NCBI GenBank assembly: GCA_016946835.1 | Contig: JACVTC010000097.1 | Location: 650,001-685,000 of the forward strand | Reading direction: 5' to 3' | DNA: 35,000 bases | Origin: Neocallimastix lanati (nom. inval.) | Taxonomy: Eukaryota; Neocallimastigomycota; Neocallimastigomycetes; Neocallimastigales; Neocallimastigaceae | Part shown: one piece after another, positions 34,361 to 35,000 of the stretch | How positions within the stretch are numbered: the first letter of the stretch is position 1 | Layout: each line of letters begins with the position of its first letter | Notes under the pieces: model-generated | Told to the model about the DNA's origin: nothing | The model's database searches: none | What the model saw: only the letters and a program-made list of their open reading frames with translations | Translations under genes and position numbers: made by a program

Positions 34361-35000
34361 GTAATAGTAATAGTAGTAGTGGTAGTGGTAAATATGGTAA
34401 TATGAATTGTTGTTCCGGTTACAAAAGTGTTAATGGTTTGGCCGTACCAGGAATGATGACTAAAAGTCCAGCAAGTATAGGTTCCTGTGGGTGGAATGTT
34501 TTTGGTATCCAATCCTTAAGCTATTCAAAGGATAATAAAACCTCATACGATTCAGAATGGAATAAATACTATCCTAATAGTACTGACCATCTATGTTTAT
34601 CAATGCCAGATGTTACTGGTAGTGGTTACCTTGAAGGTAATATCAATACTATGAATTTCAATAATTCTACTAGTAATAGTAATTGCAAGAATACCCATCT
34701 CACTTCTTTATACCTTAGTGCTAATAATATTACTATGAAAGGATTTATTGAGTTAATTCAATCCTGTCCATCACTTAAACTTTTAGATCTTCATAAAAAT
34801 AATATATATCTTACCGAAAAGGATGATTTCTCTACTGTGATTAAAAAATTTGGACTTAATAAATTACAAGAACTTTACCTTTCTGATAATTCTATGAGTG
34901 TAACGGATTTAAAATTAATTTGTAATATGTTACATTCTGGTTTATCACCAAAACTTCAAGAATTAAGTTTAACTGGTAATGTATCATTATATGATGATGA
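32224..35000 (+). CDS. Giant leucine-rich-repeat protein (RI/RanGAP/NLR type), 5' part
   Basis: From ATG 32224 the frame stays open for 925 codons and leaves the window without a stop, so start-to-stop frame finders miss it. About thirteen LRR units of the ribonuclease-inhibitor class are visible. Examples: LVKLSLARNRLGDKG (about 342-356), LKYLNLKDNDIGSEG (about 375-389), IRELDLSCNPIGDEG (about 520-534), LRELDLCNTDIGDD (about 548-561), ICSLSLKGNRIGDEG (about 630-644), and LTSLYLSANNIT and LQELYLSDNS near the end. Three long Ser/Asn/Thr-rich inserts (about residues 136-296, 400-519 and 653-823, the last with a poly-Asn run) interrupt the solenoid. No NACHT, kinase or membrane domain lies in the visible part. 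RI-type LRRs bind proteins, as in RanGAP and NLRs; which role applies here cannot be told. No intron is needed within the visible part. Confidence 0.9.

Noticed and set aside
32424-34512. Several short frames on both strands
   Set aside because: They overlap the continuous 925-codon LRR frame and have no coding features of their own.

Overview
The window looks like nuclear DNA of a very AT-rich microbial eukaryote, most probably an anaerobic gut fungus (Neocallimastigomycota). Grounds: intergenic DNA is almost pure A/T with long homopolymers and AAAT, AAT and AAATAT arrays. Genes have short GT-AG introns, the proteins carry poly-Asn runs, and the gene mix (Ty1/copia, an Rpn-like PD-(D/E)XK protein, ankyrin repeats, a fungal/animal-type dephospho-CoA kinase with a C-terminal hydrophobic segment) fits that group. 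This assignment is inference; a dictyostelid-like amoeba was considered and judged less likely. There are no bacterial operons, rRNA, recognisable tRNAs or CRISPR arrays.

Layout. 1-900 (-): the gag end of a Ty1/copia retrotransposon running off the left edge, with a 1-nt frameshift just after the zinc knuckle. 3384-11576 (-): three tandem genes, here called A, B and C, that can only be seen when their exons are spliced by eye. They encode small polytopic membrane proteins with a shared exon pattern (a 24-codon exon 2, phase-0 introns at homologous places) and proline-rich cytosolic tails. A and C carry PPPY motifs. Pattern and tail resemble the LAPTM4/5 family of late-endosomal/lysosomal Nedd4-binding proteins. 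A retroposon with poly(A) tail and 13-bp target-site duplication, and a probable relic of a fourth copy (D), lie between B and C. 12671-15783 (+): an Rpn/PDDEXK_2-type nuclease-fold protein fused to a very long acidic, Asn-rich tail, split by an intron filled with a 20-bp satellite. 19299-19901 (+): an unrecognised Cys/His-rich 200-residue protein. 21346-22724 (-): a four-exon dephospho-CoA kinase (CAB5/DCAKD type). About 23165-24745 (-): a heavily decayed ankyrin-repeat gene. 24746-32223: seven kilobases of AT-rich DNA with repeats and perhaps one gene relic. 32224-35000 (+): the first 925 codons of a giant leucine-rich-repeat protein of RI/RanGAP/NLR type with Ser/Asn-rich inserts, continuing past the right edge.

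The genes do not form one pathway. The coherent unit is the A-B-C tandem family. The other loci are a housekeeping CoA gene, lineage-specific or transposon-derived proteins, and repeat debris. Exon boundaries were derived by reading frames, splice consensus and cross-comparison of paralogues, not by transcript data.
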